Assembly (NCBI RefSeq): GCF_001522545.3
Contig: NC_031768.1
Location: 95,855,669-95,919,668 of the forward strand
DNA: 64,000 bases
Origin: Parus major
Lineage: Eukaryota > Chordata > Aves > Passeriformes > Paridae
Direction of reading: 5' to 3'
Every line of letters begins with the position of its first letter. Position 1 is the stretch's first letter. A program made the position numbers and the translations under genes. The notes beneath the pieces were generated by a model. It had not been told where the DNA came from. It did no database searches and saw only the letters and a list, made by a program, of their open reading frames with translations. Below, piece after piece: positions 38,218 to 50,351 of this stretch.

Positions 38218-41200
38218 ATGAACTACATGGATCCAGGTCTGAGTGTGTCTCCAAAGACAGATAAATTTCAAACCAGGAAAAAACAATGCATGTCACTCAG
38301 GCCACTCTGCAAGCTTAGTCTGAGAGCAAAGTTCTTAAGGTTTTTTAAGTGATTCAGTGTAATAACTTCACAAACAAACCAGTATCAAACCAAGACTTTG
38401 AGATGCACTGGATTGTAAATAGAAGCTTGGATAAATGGACAGAATAACTAATGAATTCAAAATAACTAATGATCTCAAAATATCCACACATGTAAGGATC
38501 TGATAGCACAGGCAAGATGGTTTACCAGCAAAGACTTGTGGTGATTGCCTTCCTCACCACATTGTCCATTTTCTTCTCTCTCAGGTTCCAATCCTCCATG
38601 TCCCCACAAAACTCAGTGCCCTCAAAGCAGTTGCTGGGTGACCCCAGTTTCTAAATCACCACAGTGAACAGGCTCCCACTTTTCTGACAGGTTTTTATTT
38701 GTACAGCTCAGAAATTGGTAGGGGAGCAAATGAATGCCCTTGTAGTGAGGGAAGAATGACCAGCTGAGGTGAAAACTTTTTCATACCAACAGTACTAACC
38801 TGTCCCTGGGAATCTAGAGAAGACTGAATTTCTTGCAAGCAAAAGAATATGTACAAAGCAGCATGGATTGTTTGCAGCAAAACTGGTATCTCAAAGACCA
38901 TATACTGCCCAATTCAGGGCTTACAAAGCTGCATTTAATTTCATGTTTGCTCAGAGTTTGCTACAGCACAGAAATAAGTAGTGACTGTGGATCAAAGATT
39001 TTATGCTATTCCATACCATTGCACAACTGCATAAAATGAAAATTGATGGTTTCTGTGTTTTCTAAACCTCAAATTGCAAGCATAACTCAATGCCTGAGTA
39101 GCTTGAGCCAGACCTAATTCCTGACAGTCTCATATCTTGTCTTTTACACCTGTGCAATGAGATGAGCAAATGGGGCACTGAAGGGTGCTATTTCTCTCTC
39201 ACCCCTTAGAGAGATGTAAATGGGTTCAACAAAGTGAAGGGCAATGAAGACAGCAATGCAAAGTCAGGGAAAATACAACAGGAATATAAACCCCCATATT
39301 CATGCGGAAGGAAAAGTATTGAAGGGAAGCAAATCAATAAGCAAGGGTACAGAAATTGCATTGGGAAAAGAAGGAAAAGAAGAGGACTGCAATTTGAAAA
39401 CAACTGTATCAAAAGCTCCTTATGAGTCAGAGGACCAAATGAAGGCCAACAGTGAATGGAACGACCCAGTCTCTCCTTCACAACATGTCACAGCTGTTGC
39501 TGCTGGGATGTACCTGAAATTGAATGTAGCCCCTAGTATTTTTCCATAGAAAATTGATTACAACACTTCTGAAGCTAAGAAAAAAGAAATTGGAAATATG
39601 TTTTATGAAATATCATCAGGACTGTTAATATCTAAAGGAGCTATATCACAGAGAAATATTTGCAGGAAACCTGAATGTCTAAATTGATAGGAGAGAGTTT
39701 GCTATTGCCTTAAGTGATACTGACTTCGTATAAAAATCCATCATCACGTTGGCCACTCTGCCTCCTTAGTGAGCCAAGCCATAAAATCAAAGTCAAATTT
39801 TAGAAGGTGATGTGTCCTAAGAAAGTGATCTGATGAGATTTGGAAAGGCTCTGGTTTCACTACACTGAAAAACTTCACTGTCTGGAATTTCATATTACGT
39901 TTCTCGCATCAGTTGGCCAATGTATGAGATAATCAGGTTGGTGACTGATGAAAGTCTGGCAACATCAGTGCTGGCATGTCAGTTTGCTGATGTCAGTTTC
40001 CAGCATGAGGATTTGAACTGGCAGATTTTTTTTTTTAATTTTTAAAGTTAATTATACATCAAGTTTGAAGACCTCTCTGTGCATGGTTTGATTTTTCAGC
40101 AGATCTTGATGTCAATAGATTGACAGTGCCCATGTAGCTGGACCTGGCCCTCTGTGTACATTTTTCTTGTTCTTGTATTAAAAGAACCATTATAAGGACA
40201 TTGGGAGAGATCTGCTGTTATACAAAGAAGAAATTCGGTAGTTAGATTCAGCTGAAATGGGAGGTAACTTCATAAGTATCTTGGAAAACCTCCCTCCCAA
40301 AAAAAACTCAGACTAATCCCATACGACCAGCAATTTCTGTGCAATAACAATTTAATATAATAACAGGTTTCTTTCTGATTTAACCACTTAGCTTATTGCA
40401 GATTCATAGCTTAAACACCTTTCACCTGCAAGATGACAGCAGGACACCTTCTGGCTTCACAGGGGCCAAAATTTCATGAATGACAAATGCGCCAGTTTTG
40501 ACTTGATTGAACGATCTTGCCTGGTGCCAACAAATCTCTCAGCAGGACTGTTCCTGGGGTCTGACTGTCCTGTGGGAACACTCTATGCAAACTGCTCTCT
40601 GAGGATGCTACCAAAGTGAAATGCCTTCTGGGAGACCACCATCCCCTGCTCCCAAATTTCAGAGTGCTGCTAAAATGGCACGTCCTCAAAGCTCTCACAT
40701 TGCAACACTTTCCACGGGGCTAAGAATCTCCTCAGCTTGTGAATGTCTCCTTGAGATGCTCATTATCCCAATGCAATGGAATAATGTTTTGAGGGCACTT
40801 CAGCACTGACATCAACATTAAAAATATACTCACATTCACAGAGCAAAAGATTGTAGCTGCTTATGACAGTGATGATTCAGCACAGAATGAAAAGAGCCAG
40901 TCACCTTCCTGAGTCCATTTGCCTTGGGAGTTAATTAAGAGTCCTCAGCAGAGTGAATACATAAAGAGAAATTGATACTGAGTTTACGATTAGGAAGATA
41001 TGTCTTTCTTAAACCTTTACTGCATTTCCTTATTCAGGTGTCCATATCAGCAGTTAAGTGCTTGGAGGCTACAGGTGATGGATGCTTAATACAGGATTCC
41101 TTACTCTGCTGCAGGAGTGATCACAGAGGCCAAAACTTTGCTGTCTTTTACACTTATGCCTCACCTTATAGAAACACAGCTCCAAATACTGCAAGGGTAA

Positions 41201-44200
41201 CAAAGGACCAGAAAAATAACTGCCTGAAATCCTGGTTCAGGCATTTTGCACTGTTTATTGTTTTAGTCCTTCAAACTTTCAAGTTTCATTAAAATAACAC
41301 TGTCTGATGTTCCGGCAGAACTCTGGCTGTCTTTATTGTTCCCCTGTTGTATAGGTCTCACAATAATTATGTACAGAGATGCAAAGTGAAATTACTGTAA
41401 CAAAGGTGCTAATTCAACCCAGAATGAAAAGGGGCATCAATTTCAAAGTCTATAACTAAGTATATTTCGGTATCAAATGCTCAGCAGGAGGCCAAGAACT
41501 TTAATATTTTGAGCCCATTATGTTTTCTCATTTTATAACTACAGTCCCATGGTACAATACAAAAATATTGGTTTTACAAAAGCCTTCAGATTATAGTATT
41601 TGAAATGTTGCATTAACATCCAGTTAAGATTTAGTAGCCAGAACAAATGTATTAACTCATGAGCTCTGAGGTCACAAGTTCTCCTAGAAAACACTCACAT
41701 AAACTAAAATTCTTTTATAAATATATTTGTACCAAAAAAAAAAAAAAAATTAACATTGATTTTTCAAGAACCGATAAATTGGCAAAATAAACATTCCTAA
41801 ATGATCTGCTAACCTCTGATGATTGTGTCAATTATCTTTTGCAGAAGTAATTAAAATAATTTGCAATGATGGAGAGAGAATATGAAATTAATTTCCATTG
41901 CATGGTCATTGAACAGTGGTAAAGTAGTTGCCCTAGAAAAGGATACTCTAAACATGGCAAAAATGAGAATTTTTATCATATGGAGCAATTTAGCATTTCT
42001 GGTGTTTTAAAAGGATCAATTAATGTTACATTTAGCATTTTTACACTTGCCAAGCATTTTAGACTTGACAAGAAATTTATGGTAAACTGGCACATCATTT
42101 GCTTTTGGCAGATGTTGATTGCTCTCATCATTATTTCAAAACAGAAATGATAATTGAAAAGAAACTAAAAAGGAAAATTACATTATTTCCAGTCCAAATA
42201 AAAATATATTCTTATTAACTTTATGGCACTGTTGGCTGTTCTTCTCCTATGATTATGTTATTTAATCAGAAAGTTTGTCTTACTGTTTTGGTGTCTTCTG
42301 GAGGTAAAAACTGAAATAGATACAATATTTTCCTTTATGTTTCTAAATAAAGGATGAGCTATTTTAATGTACATTTCACTGACTTGCTAAGCATCTGATG
42401 GAAAATAAACATTCACACTGATCCTAGTAAGCCAGGCCACTATAGCACAGTGCCAAGTTGAACCAACTCAGTAAAGAATTCAGTAATAACTGTGGGGATT
42501 TGTCATATCACCATGGGCAGACAAATTTGACTCTTCCCATGAATGGGGATAGGAGCCAAGGTATGAAGCAGCTCTGAATTAGAAGCCATTTAATTAAAGT
42601 TAGCACAGTGCTGAACTCAAATTAGCAAGGTTTACTAAGAGGCAGCATATATTAACTTGAGCTCAGCGTGGTGATGGAATGCTCTGCTTCCAGCCAAGTC
42701 TGCACAGGCAGTAATCTCCTAAAGCACAATGCTGTCCAGAGGAGAGAGCCAAAGAACAGGCAAGGCTGAAAGAGTTAAAAAGAAGTTCTACTACCTTTTT
42801 ACTTATGTACCATCCTTTTGAAAAAACAAACCAAAAACTAAAACAAACAAAAAACCCAGAAATACAGCCCGATGGTTATAGTATTTAGTGTTCCATTATG
42901 CCTCCAAAGAAAATATCCTTTCTTTGCCCAGATGAAGTATGAAAAAATTGTGGCTTAACACTGCTTTGATATGCATATCTGCATATTGCCATTAAAATAC
43001 CACGTATGGCTGAAATACTTAGCATGTAGACAATTTTAATTATCTGCTAAGTGCTGTGTAAACATCAGAAACAGCCATGATATTCCCAATTTACAATGCT
43101 GCAAATCAAAGCGACAAAAGTTATTGCCACTCTAATACAACAGGGAACTATTTAGCTCTTCATTGCTCTCCTTGATCATTCTCTTTTGGTTTTATTTCCT
43201 TTCATCCACTCTGCAACTTGGTTAGGGAACAACTCTTGGTTAGATGCCACCTCTAAGGTCCTTTACATTTCATTCCAATAAGCAATCCAAATTTGAAGCT
43301 TTATCCAAAATTCATAATTGGTGTTTTTCTAAGGGTCCATACTGTTTCTTGAATCTAGGTAACTTCAAATATTGAGATCTTTCTAGCTGAATACTCAGGT
43401 TTTGGCACACAAGATATTCTCTATTGGTGAAATGGAAGACGATACAAAAATACAATATGAGTAAGATTACATCTGTGAAGAGAATCCCAGAAAAGACAAC
43501 TGTGTGTATAAAAGGGTTCACTTGCAACTTCTACTAAGGACAAGGTAAATCAATCCAACAATTTTGTAGTTGTGCTTTTTTTAAAAATTAAAATCAAAAA
43601 TTTCCTTAGAAAATGAATGTCAAAAAATTTAGCATCCTCTGTGAATTGGATAGTAATTATTTTTACTATTACCCCTTACTATGAATAAAGATGAGTAGAT
43701 ATAGGAGTCCTCTCTATCATCATAAAGGAACTGATCAGCAGTCCTAGTAAATGTTTTTCATAGATAATTTTTATTAAAAAAAGGAATAAATGGTTCAAAA
43801 TAAAACTTAGGTAAATACTACTATACCTGTGAAACAATGGAAGTTTGACAATTCAGAATTTGAAGTACAACATTAAAATTTCCTTTGCACAGAGGATGGA
43901 CTGGCTTGAGGAGCGGAGATCTGTACTCTGTCAGTAAGAATGGTTTCACTGACTTCAAATCATGTAAGATAAACTCTTGGGGGAGAGTCTGGGGAATTTT
44001 CTAGGTTTAAAATTCTACAGTTTTCAAAATATAAAGCCGCATGTGGATGCCTTATTTGAGAAGTAATGCATGATCTCCCTGTTAGAGACTGCCATAGGCC
44101 AAGGACCACAGTCATGATTACATCATGTACCTCAGCTTCTGAAATGTTTCATTTCTGACTGAATAATAGTGAAGCCATAGTATTCTAAAACGTACTTAAT

Positions 44201-46553
44201 GGGCATATAAATTGAATATATAGGGAGCATACATAGATGGGTACCTTCCTATATGTATGGACACATACATAAAAATTTATGTGTAACACAGTCTTGTATG
44301 GTAATAAAACAAATAGGTCAGGCTGGGGAAGTACTTATAAAGTGTTCAGCAGAAATTAATTTTTAATATTCAAGTTTTCTTTAGTATTTTTTCATCCAAA
44401 TGTCTGGAGTGAAATGTGAAATATGCATCAAACTTGGATCTTTAAAAATGAACCTACTCACAGAAAATTTTGTCTGTGGAATCAAATGCCTGGTATTTGA
44501 ACTTCCAAAGAAAAGAAAAGCAAAGATTTCACACATAACTAGTTGCATCAAAGGAGAGTTAAATGTTTTCATAATAGTGAAACAAAGGATACAATTTTCC
44601 TGTTTCAAAAACAGCATAAAGTTTTTCAGATAACAGGAAATTCAAAATTGCAGCTTAGAAATGTAGAATATAACTGAGTATTGAAGATATGGATAATTCT
44701 AGCTGAGGAAGGTCAAGGTTTTGTGAGACATAAATTCCCCTGAATTTCACCATTCAGTACAGCAAGCATTATACTTTCTGCAGGACCAGTGATGCACATA
44801 AAATAAAAAAGGTTACTAATTATCAGCAGTAATAATTACACATTTAACAAGTTACCATTATACTTCAAAAAGTTCACACTAATGTGTGGATAATTATTGG
44901 CCTAATTAAGTATCCGTTTCGCATTTACAAACAAAAATGAAACATTAGCTAAGAGTGTGACAGTGTTTTTTGCATTAGATAAAAGGAAAAGGTAATTTGG
45001 ATAACTAATTCCTGGACTGAATTTGTTGCATGGAGCTTACAAAAAAAAAGGAGGTAATTTTTATCCTTCCAAACATTTAGAAGCGTATTTTCCCCACATA
45101 ACTGTCCCTCTCCAGTGCAGTATTCAACTGCACATCTTTTTTTTTCCCAAGGAATCAAGAAGAAACATTAGGAACTCCAGAAGCCCTGAGGGCTTTCAGG
45201 GTAGGTGTCTTTTGGGAGATGGAAGGGGTCTTGTGCAATGCCCCTACAAGGAGAATACATCAGTTTTACTGGCAGAGTTCAGAGTGCCTTGTGGTGCTTC
45301 AGGCTGCAGGAGCTGACAAAACCATACAGTAGACATGAATCTGCCTCTCAGTGATACACAAGTGATACACAAGTGTAAACATTTAGCAAAAATCAGCTTA
45401 GGATGCAGCACACCACAAAGAATGGCTGTTGTTACAGTGGCTTTCACCTGGCTGCTGTTTCTGTATTAATTTTCTTCCTGCCATTTCACGGGAAAAATAA
45501 AGCCAGGTGCTGTGATGACAGTAATTTATCCATGTTTCCATTCATGGTCATTTGGGCCTCAGCAATGACAGACAGGAAATTGTGGGAAGGAAGATAAAGC
45601 CTCCCTACTCACCTGCAAATGCTTTGATTTCACAGTTTTCCATTTTTATTAATATTTGAGTGAATTTCCTTGGTCAAGATTACTACATTTTATCAAGCAC
45701 AACACTAAGTCATCTTTGCTTGAACATCCCCCAATTACTGGCCAGTGGCAGAAAATTACACCAGCCCAAAGGACAGACTATTTCTGCAACATTTTCCCAT
45801 TCTTCCTTTCCAATTCATGACAGAATTCCCTCCACACTAGACAGGTTGCATAGCTGGTTCTCCCACAGAGCCTATGGAAAATACACCATCATCTTGATGT
45901 AGCTTTGCAGGAATGCCTGAAACTTCAGGAGAACTTATTTGAACAGAAATGCAAAGTAGTGTGTAAACACAGTCCTGAGGCTGCCAGACCATAGCTAACT
46001 TGCATAGCTTTGAACCAGCCTGCATCTCATAACTTCTCTGTGTGCAGGACTTTGAGACAAACAACAGGATTTGCAACATTCCAGCATGAAACTACTTCAA
46101 GTGTGCCACTGCTGTTTAACTCCTTGTACTCTGGTCCAAAGAAACCCTTTATCTACACCATAGCCCTGAACCCCTGAATTTGCTGTTGTTCTGTTGCTTC
46201 AGTATGTGCACGTGCAAAAGTCTGCTTTAAAGCCTCTTTGAAAAGTAGACTGGAAGTTTTCTATTGTTTTCAATAAGAGTTTGTGGGACCGATACTGAGA
46301 ACACATGCAGGCTTGGGTACATGTATTGCACAAATCCCTGAATGCACATATCCCTCTTGAACCCTTGGACCAACGTCCAGTAGGAATTGTTTCTCACCTG
46401 CTTCTCAAATGAAGGGACACTGGAAATATTGGGGGCCATACTCTTCAGTGCACTGAAGGCAACTCTACTGTGTGCTGGATAAGTGAAAAAAAACATTAAC
46501 AGCTGAAATTGAACCTTTCCATACATGTATATGCAGATCCTATCCGTTAAAGC
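38218..46553. other. 8.3 kb without a recognised gene
   Basis: Unique-looking, strongly AT-rich from about 41500 to 45000. It includes an imperfect 18-bp tandem pair (38443-38460 and 38461-38478, two mismatches), a poly-A run near 41733-41748 and an 11-bp tandem pair at 45350-45371. Two blocks (about 41750-42130 and 42960-43140) look like conserved non-coding elements. The 101-codon plus frame at 39244-39546 and the 71-codon minus frame at 43312-43527 have no recognised homology. Confidence 0.45.
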
Positions 46554-46589
46554 AAACAAACAAACAAACAAACAAACAACAAAAAAAAC
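46554..46589. repeat. (CAAA)n microsatellite
   Basis: Six perfect CAAA units followed by CAAC and an A run. Confidence 0.95.
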
Positions 46590-47599
46590 CTAACTTGCTC
46601 TTCCTACATCTCCTTCCATCTCCTGATCATTCAGTACCTGCCATGGGCCCCAAAGATGATCCTGAAGTTTCTCCCCTAAACCCACATGAGGGGCTGGTTG
46701 GGGGGAGCAGTCAGGGGTACCTGGAGACAGTCTCCAGAAATGAAGAGAACCTGAAGAGAAACAATTCTCTGTCTATAATATTGGACCAAGAAACTGGGGG
46801 GAAATGACAGCTATTTCTCCTGATAGATGGTGCTTCAAAAATATTTTCCAATCCCTGTGAGAAATCTAAGGTCAGGTAGGGCATAGACTGCATCCCCTGT
46901 ATTTTTTTGCACCTCAATACTGCCCTGCCCTTATTTAGGAATATATTAGAGAGCAGTGGAATGAATAAATGAATGATCCCATTTTGTCAAATGCTCTAAA
47001 TACATCCCTTGGGGTAACAGTGGGCTTTGCATCAGCCCATATTTGTTTGCATTCCAGTGGGTTTGGATACACCTTTTCTATTCATATCAGTGCAACTTGA
47101 CCAGAGCTTTCAAGATAAGCTTAAATGCTTTGGGACAAACACAGTTCAAGTGTGGATTTTTAAACACTTCTCAACAATGAAATAAGCAATGTTGGAGGCA
47201 TGTTACCCAATCCACTATATTTTCTGGTGCCTACATTTTAATCATGTAGTCTTCCACCTTTTGAACTCATGATGTCACATTTCTGGAGTTTTAAGCTGGG
47301 CTAGAAATAATGATAGAAATGTGTTAATTGCAGTTATACTTCCTATGGCATCAAAAATATAACGTCAGAATTCTATTTTTTTTTCAAATAAAGGTTTCAG
47401 ATCAGTATGCCTTAAAATATCCATCTGTAGCAGCCACTCCTGGTTGAGAAACTTTTCACTTGTCTTTCAAATTTAAATAGATTACTGGAAGAAGCATCCT
47501 CTGAATTGCAAAATGAGTCAGCAATACCTTCAGTATTTTTGGGGCCTATTTTACAGAGGTTACTTTTGCTTAAGCCATTAAATATTATTAACTATTAAA
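46590..47599. other. No gene recognised
   Basis: The interval runs from the CAAA array to the candidate poly(A) site. If the exon at 47674-47865 is real, this lies beyond its 3' end. Confidence 0.45.
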
Positions 47600-47605
47600 T
47601 TTATT
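47600..47605 (-). promoter_or_regulatory. AATAAA poly(A) signal downstream of the candidate exon
   Basis: TTTATT on the plus strand is AATAAA on the minus strand, 68 bases beyond the stop codon that ends at 47674. That is a normal distance for a short 3' UTR. AATAAA is common by chance in AT-rich DNA, so it supports the exon only in combination with the other signs. Confidence 0.25.
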
Positions 47606-47673
47606 CTCTTCATTTCATGTTGTATACAGCTGATGGGAAATGGGAAAAGGCAATCTTCAAGGCATTAACCCCT

Positions 47674-47865
47674 TCACTCCACAGGATGTTTTTCTGCTTG
47701 AAAGGAATTTGATGATTTCAGCTTCTTCTCCTTCTTGACTTTGCCTCCATTAGGATTGCCTGTGTGAATAAGGGGTTGCAGAAACTGGCCCTTATATTGT
47801 AATGTAATCACAGATTTATTCAGCTCTGCAATCAGCCACTCGTCTGTGATGATCATCTCAGGGTC
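47674..47865 (-). CDS. Candidate terminal coding exon, protein not recognised
   Basis: The minus strand is open for 63 codons plus a TGA stop. The frame begins after a plausible splice acceptor (CTTCCAGAAACTCTTGGCAG, then GAC at 47865). It reads DPEMIITDEWLIAELNKS, then a Leu/Gln/Gly middle with PLIHTGNPNGGK, and ends in a Lys-rich tail containing KVKKEKKLK. Amino-acid use is ordinary for a soluble protein: acidic start, amphipathic middle, basic tail. About half of the third codon positions are G or C, more than the surrounding DNA. An AATAAA lies 68 bases downstream. The frame stays open upstream only to a TAG at about 47902-47904, which suits an exon better than a whole gene. I do not recognise the family, and I could not find the preceding exons on the minus strand. 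It could also be a processed-pseudogene remnant or chance. Confidence 0.3.
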   Translation of the reverse strand, partial: DPEMIITDEWLIAELNKSVITLQYKGQFLQPLIHTGNPNGGKVKKEKKLKSSNSFQAEKHPVE

Positions 47866-49449
47866 CTGCCAAGAGTTTCTGGAAGGCTCTGTGCTAGTTC
47901 TCTACTGATCACATAAACCACCAAAAATTTACCTACATATTATTTTCCACTAATTCAGATCTGTGTTCTGAGGGAAAGGAGAAGGAATCATAAGGAATAT
48001 AAAAAATGCTGCTTCTGAACATTAATAAAATATCCATGCATACCATGCCCAACAAAAACAAACACACTGAAAAACTGCAGATACAAATAAAATCTTCTGT
48101 TAAGTTAAAAAAAAAAAAAAAACCAGGAAAAAACTAAAATGATGGGGTGAAAAAGGCTGAAAAAGCAAGATTTAAAGAAAGGAAATGGTTTGAAATGTGC
48201 ATTTGGAGAGAAAAAAGATATCCAAAGATCAGCATCTCTGAGAACAGCCCATTTACCAATGTCTAAATAGCTAATAACTGAATGTAAAAGTGTCTCCTCA
48301 ATCTAATAAAAATGTACTATTCTATTATTTACTACAGTATAAACTTTAAAACATTAACATGGAGAAGGTAAACAGAAAACTGAATGTTTACTATGTCGAA
48401 GACTAACATTGCTTTCCAAAGTTTGAGTCAAATATTGCTACTAATAATACTGACAGGAATATTTCCCCTGGCGTGAATGAAATTACTCTGAGTCAGAGTA
48501 TACAGAAGAGCCGAGTTTGGCCATTTGTCTCTTTACTTTGTAATATTCATTTCCACTGACTCCCCTGTGCTTTGAACACCTGGAAAAAGCCATGGACTCT
48601 AGCATTAGCTAATGTCAGGACCCTCAGTTCTTTGTATGAGATGCCACATTTTTTTTTTCATTTCTGGTGTGTCTACCCCCCTGGAAGTGTCACTGTTATT
48701 TTCTTGTTCAATGGCTTGTATCTGGCACTTTCAACAAATATTGTCCTCGCTCTCTACACTTTAAAATGATAAATGCATCACCTGGAGGCTGTATCCACCA
48801 GTTCCTGTATAATACTTCTCTCTTAAAATGTGACATAACATTTTAGAAGTGGAAAATTAACATTCCAGAAGGAATTCTCAAGAGGGAAGGACATGTGCAA
48901 GTGCAACCATGCAGTGAACTAATCTTTAACCAGAAAATGCCAATGTACTCTTGAAAATACAGATAAACGCTACAATGAGGCACCAGTTAAGCAACTAAAT
49001 ATAAATCACACAAAGCCAGCAGTGGCAGACACTCCTTCTGTCTGCTCAATTGTTAGTAGTTTTTCTCCAAACTAGAGCGGTTTTCCGTGATGCTAGTGAG
49101 AACTTTTGCTAGCACAGCTTCCATACACTTGAAATTTAGCATCAGGGGAAGTATCAAAAGCTGCACCCAGGGTGCTAAGTGTGTCTGAGGTACCCCCTGA
49201 GGCAGCAGTTCCCAGTGATGCAGACTGGCCCATGTCCCTGTGCCGATGGCCCGGCTCTCAGGGCAGGCTGTGCACGCACCGTGCTTCGGAACACTCAGCC
49301 TGCAACTCTTCAGAAAGAACATTTACCACAGCACTTGTCTCCAGATCTCAAATGTAAGACAGGCATACCCTGAGAGCACCCCACCCTCCCCAGCCTTGAC
49401 TTTGACATGAGAGGATCCTTTGCAGTGCTGGTTTTCCATCAGCTCAGGT
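47866..49449. other. No gene recognised
   Basis: AT-rich to about 49000, then GC-richer. An A-run lies at 48107-48122. If the candidate exon is real, its upstream intron would be here. Confidence 0.45.
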
Positions 49450-49599
49450 GCCCAGAAGAAATCTTTTACCATGAGGATGATGGGGCACTGGCATGGCCTG
49501 CCTGGAGAAGCTGTGGCTGCCCCATCCCTGGAAGTGTCCAAGGTCAGGTTGGACAGGGCTTGGAGCAGCCTGGTCTAGTGGGAGGTGTCCCTGCCCACG
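49450..49599 (+). mobile_element. CR1 LINE 3' end, left part (split by an LTR)
   Basis: The stretch carries AGAAATCTTTTACCATGAGG, then GGGGCACTGGCATGGCCTGC, GCTGTGGCTGCCCCATCCCT and GGTCTAGTGGGAGGTGTCCC, which are standard CR1 3' UTR blocks in order. It breaks off at CTGCCCACG, in the middle of the CCTGCCCATGGCAGGGGG block. The rest of that block reappears at 50230. The element is 5'-truncated and non-coding. Confidence 0.93.
49595..49599. repeat. Target-site duplication, left copy (CCACG)
   Basis: The five bases before the TG of the LTR. The right copy is CCATG at 50230-50234. The single difference is C to T in a CpG context, the commonest point change in vertebrate DNA. CR1 elements normally read CCATG here, so the left copy may hold the original or a changed base. 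Confidence 0.8.
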
Positions 49600-50229
49600 T
49601 GCCCTGATTTAGGACAAATTTGGGAGAGAACCTTCAAATAGGGTCCCTCCAGAAAGCAAATTCAAGCAGCCCCTCCGCCAGGTGGTTTGGGAAAAGATTT
49701 CCTTGGAGAAAAGTGGAAAAAAACTGTTTATTTAACAGAAATTTAATAATATTAAACAATAAAACCTCTTGCTGTTTGATGAAATGGCAAATCCAGTAAA
49801 AGTGCATTTCACAAGGTGTAGGACAGTTCACTCAGTCTCTTATCAGTCCCTCCGGTGCCGGATAGTGTCGAGGCCCAGGCCCTGGTGGGCCACAGGCCTG
49901 AGCTCCCGGGGTTTGGCTGGGTGCTCAGTCCAGAGCAGGTCTGAACAGATCCAAGGAAAAAGGAAAAAAACAGTGCAGGGAACTGCTCTGCCTCAGCTAG
50001 CTAAAACTAACTAACAGCAAAGGTGAGTTCTGTCCCACTGTCTGTCCATGCTGCAGACACCACAGTCCAGGAGCAGGATGGGGGACAGTGAGGGCTCTTT
50101 CTGAACACAAACTGTGGCTTCTTCTTCTCCCCACTTCACTCTCAGAGCCAGTCTTAGAGGTGCTGAACTTAATATGTAACACAAACAAGATGACTGGGGA
50201 CACCAATATCATAAAGTCACCCCAGGACA
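49600..50229 (-). mobile_element. Complete solo LTR of an endogenous retrovirus, nested in CR1
   Basis: This 630-bp element begins TGTCCTGGGG on the minus strand and ends ATCAGGGCA. Its ends form an imperfect inverted repeat (TGTCCTG and CAGGGCA), as retroviral LTRs do. It interrupts a CR1 3' end precisely and is flanked by a 5-bp duplication, a length typical of ERVL-type integration. The minus strand carries AATAAA at 49727-49732, about 130 bases before the 3' end, which agrees with the orientation. No gag, pol or env sequence is present, so it is a solo LTR left by recombination. A truncated relative lies at 537-792. The frames 49769-50014 (+) and 49997-50542 (-) are artefacts. I do not name the repeat family. 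Confidence 0.9.
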
Positions 50230-50290
50230 CCATGGCAGGGGGATTGAAACCAGATGATCCCTTCCAAGCCAAAGCATTCCATGACTCTAA
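50230..50290 (+). mobile_element. CR1 LINE 3' end, right part
   Basis: The sequence resumes with CCATGGCAGGGGGATTGAAA, CCAGATGATCCCTTCCAAGC and CATTCCATGACTCT, the exact continuation of the CR1 block broken at 49599. Together the two parts make one 3' end of about 210 bp with the LTR removed. Confidence 0.92.
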
Positions 50291-50351
50291 GTTTTGACCC
50301 TGAAAGGTAGGATGTGGTTGAGTTTTGACCCTGAAAGGTAGGATGTGGTTG
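50290..50351. repeat. Perfect 31-bp tandem duplication
   Basis: Bases 50290-50320 and 50321-50351 are identical, starting AGTTTTGACCCTGAAAGG and ending GATGTGGTTG. The pair starts at the 3' terminus of the CR1. Complete identity suggests a recent duplication, or an allele of variable copy number. Confidence 0.97.

Noticed and set aside
37870..38286. Four to five frames over the CR1 at 37.8-38.2 kb
   Set aside because: They fall within a non-coding, deleted CR1 3' end on both strands.
39206..39549. Three overlapping frames of 63-101 codons
   Set aside because: Frames on both strands are open together, which points to local stop scarcity. No family is recognised.
43312..43527. 71-codon minus frame with one hydrophobic segment
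   Set aside because: It looks a little like a signal-anchor protein but has no homologue I recognise and no supporting gene signals.
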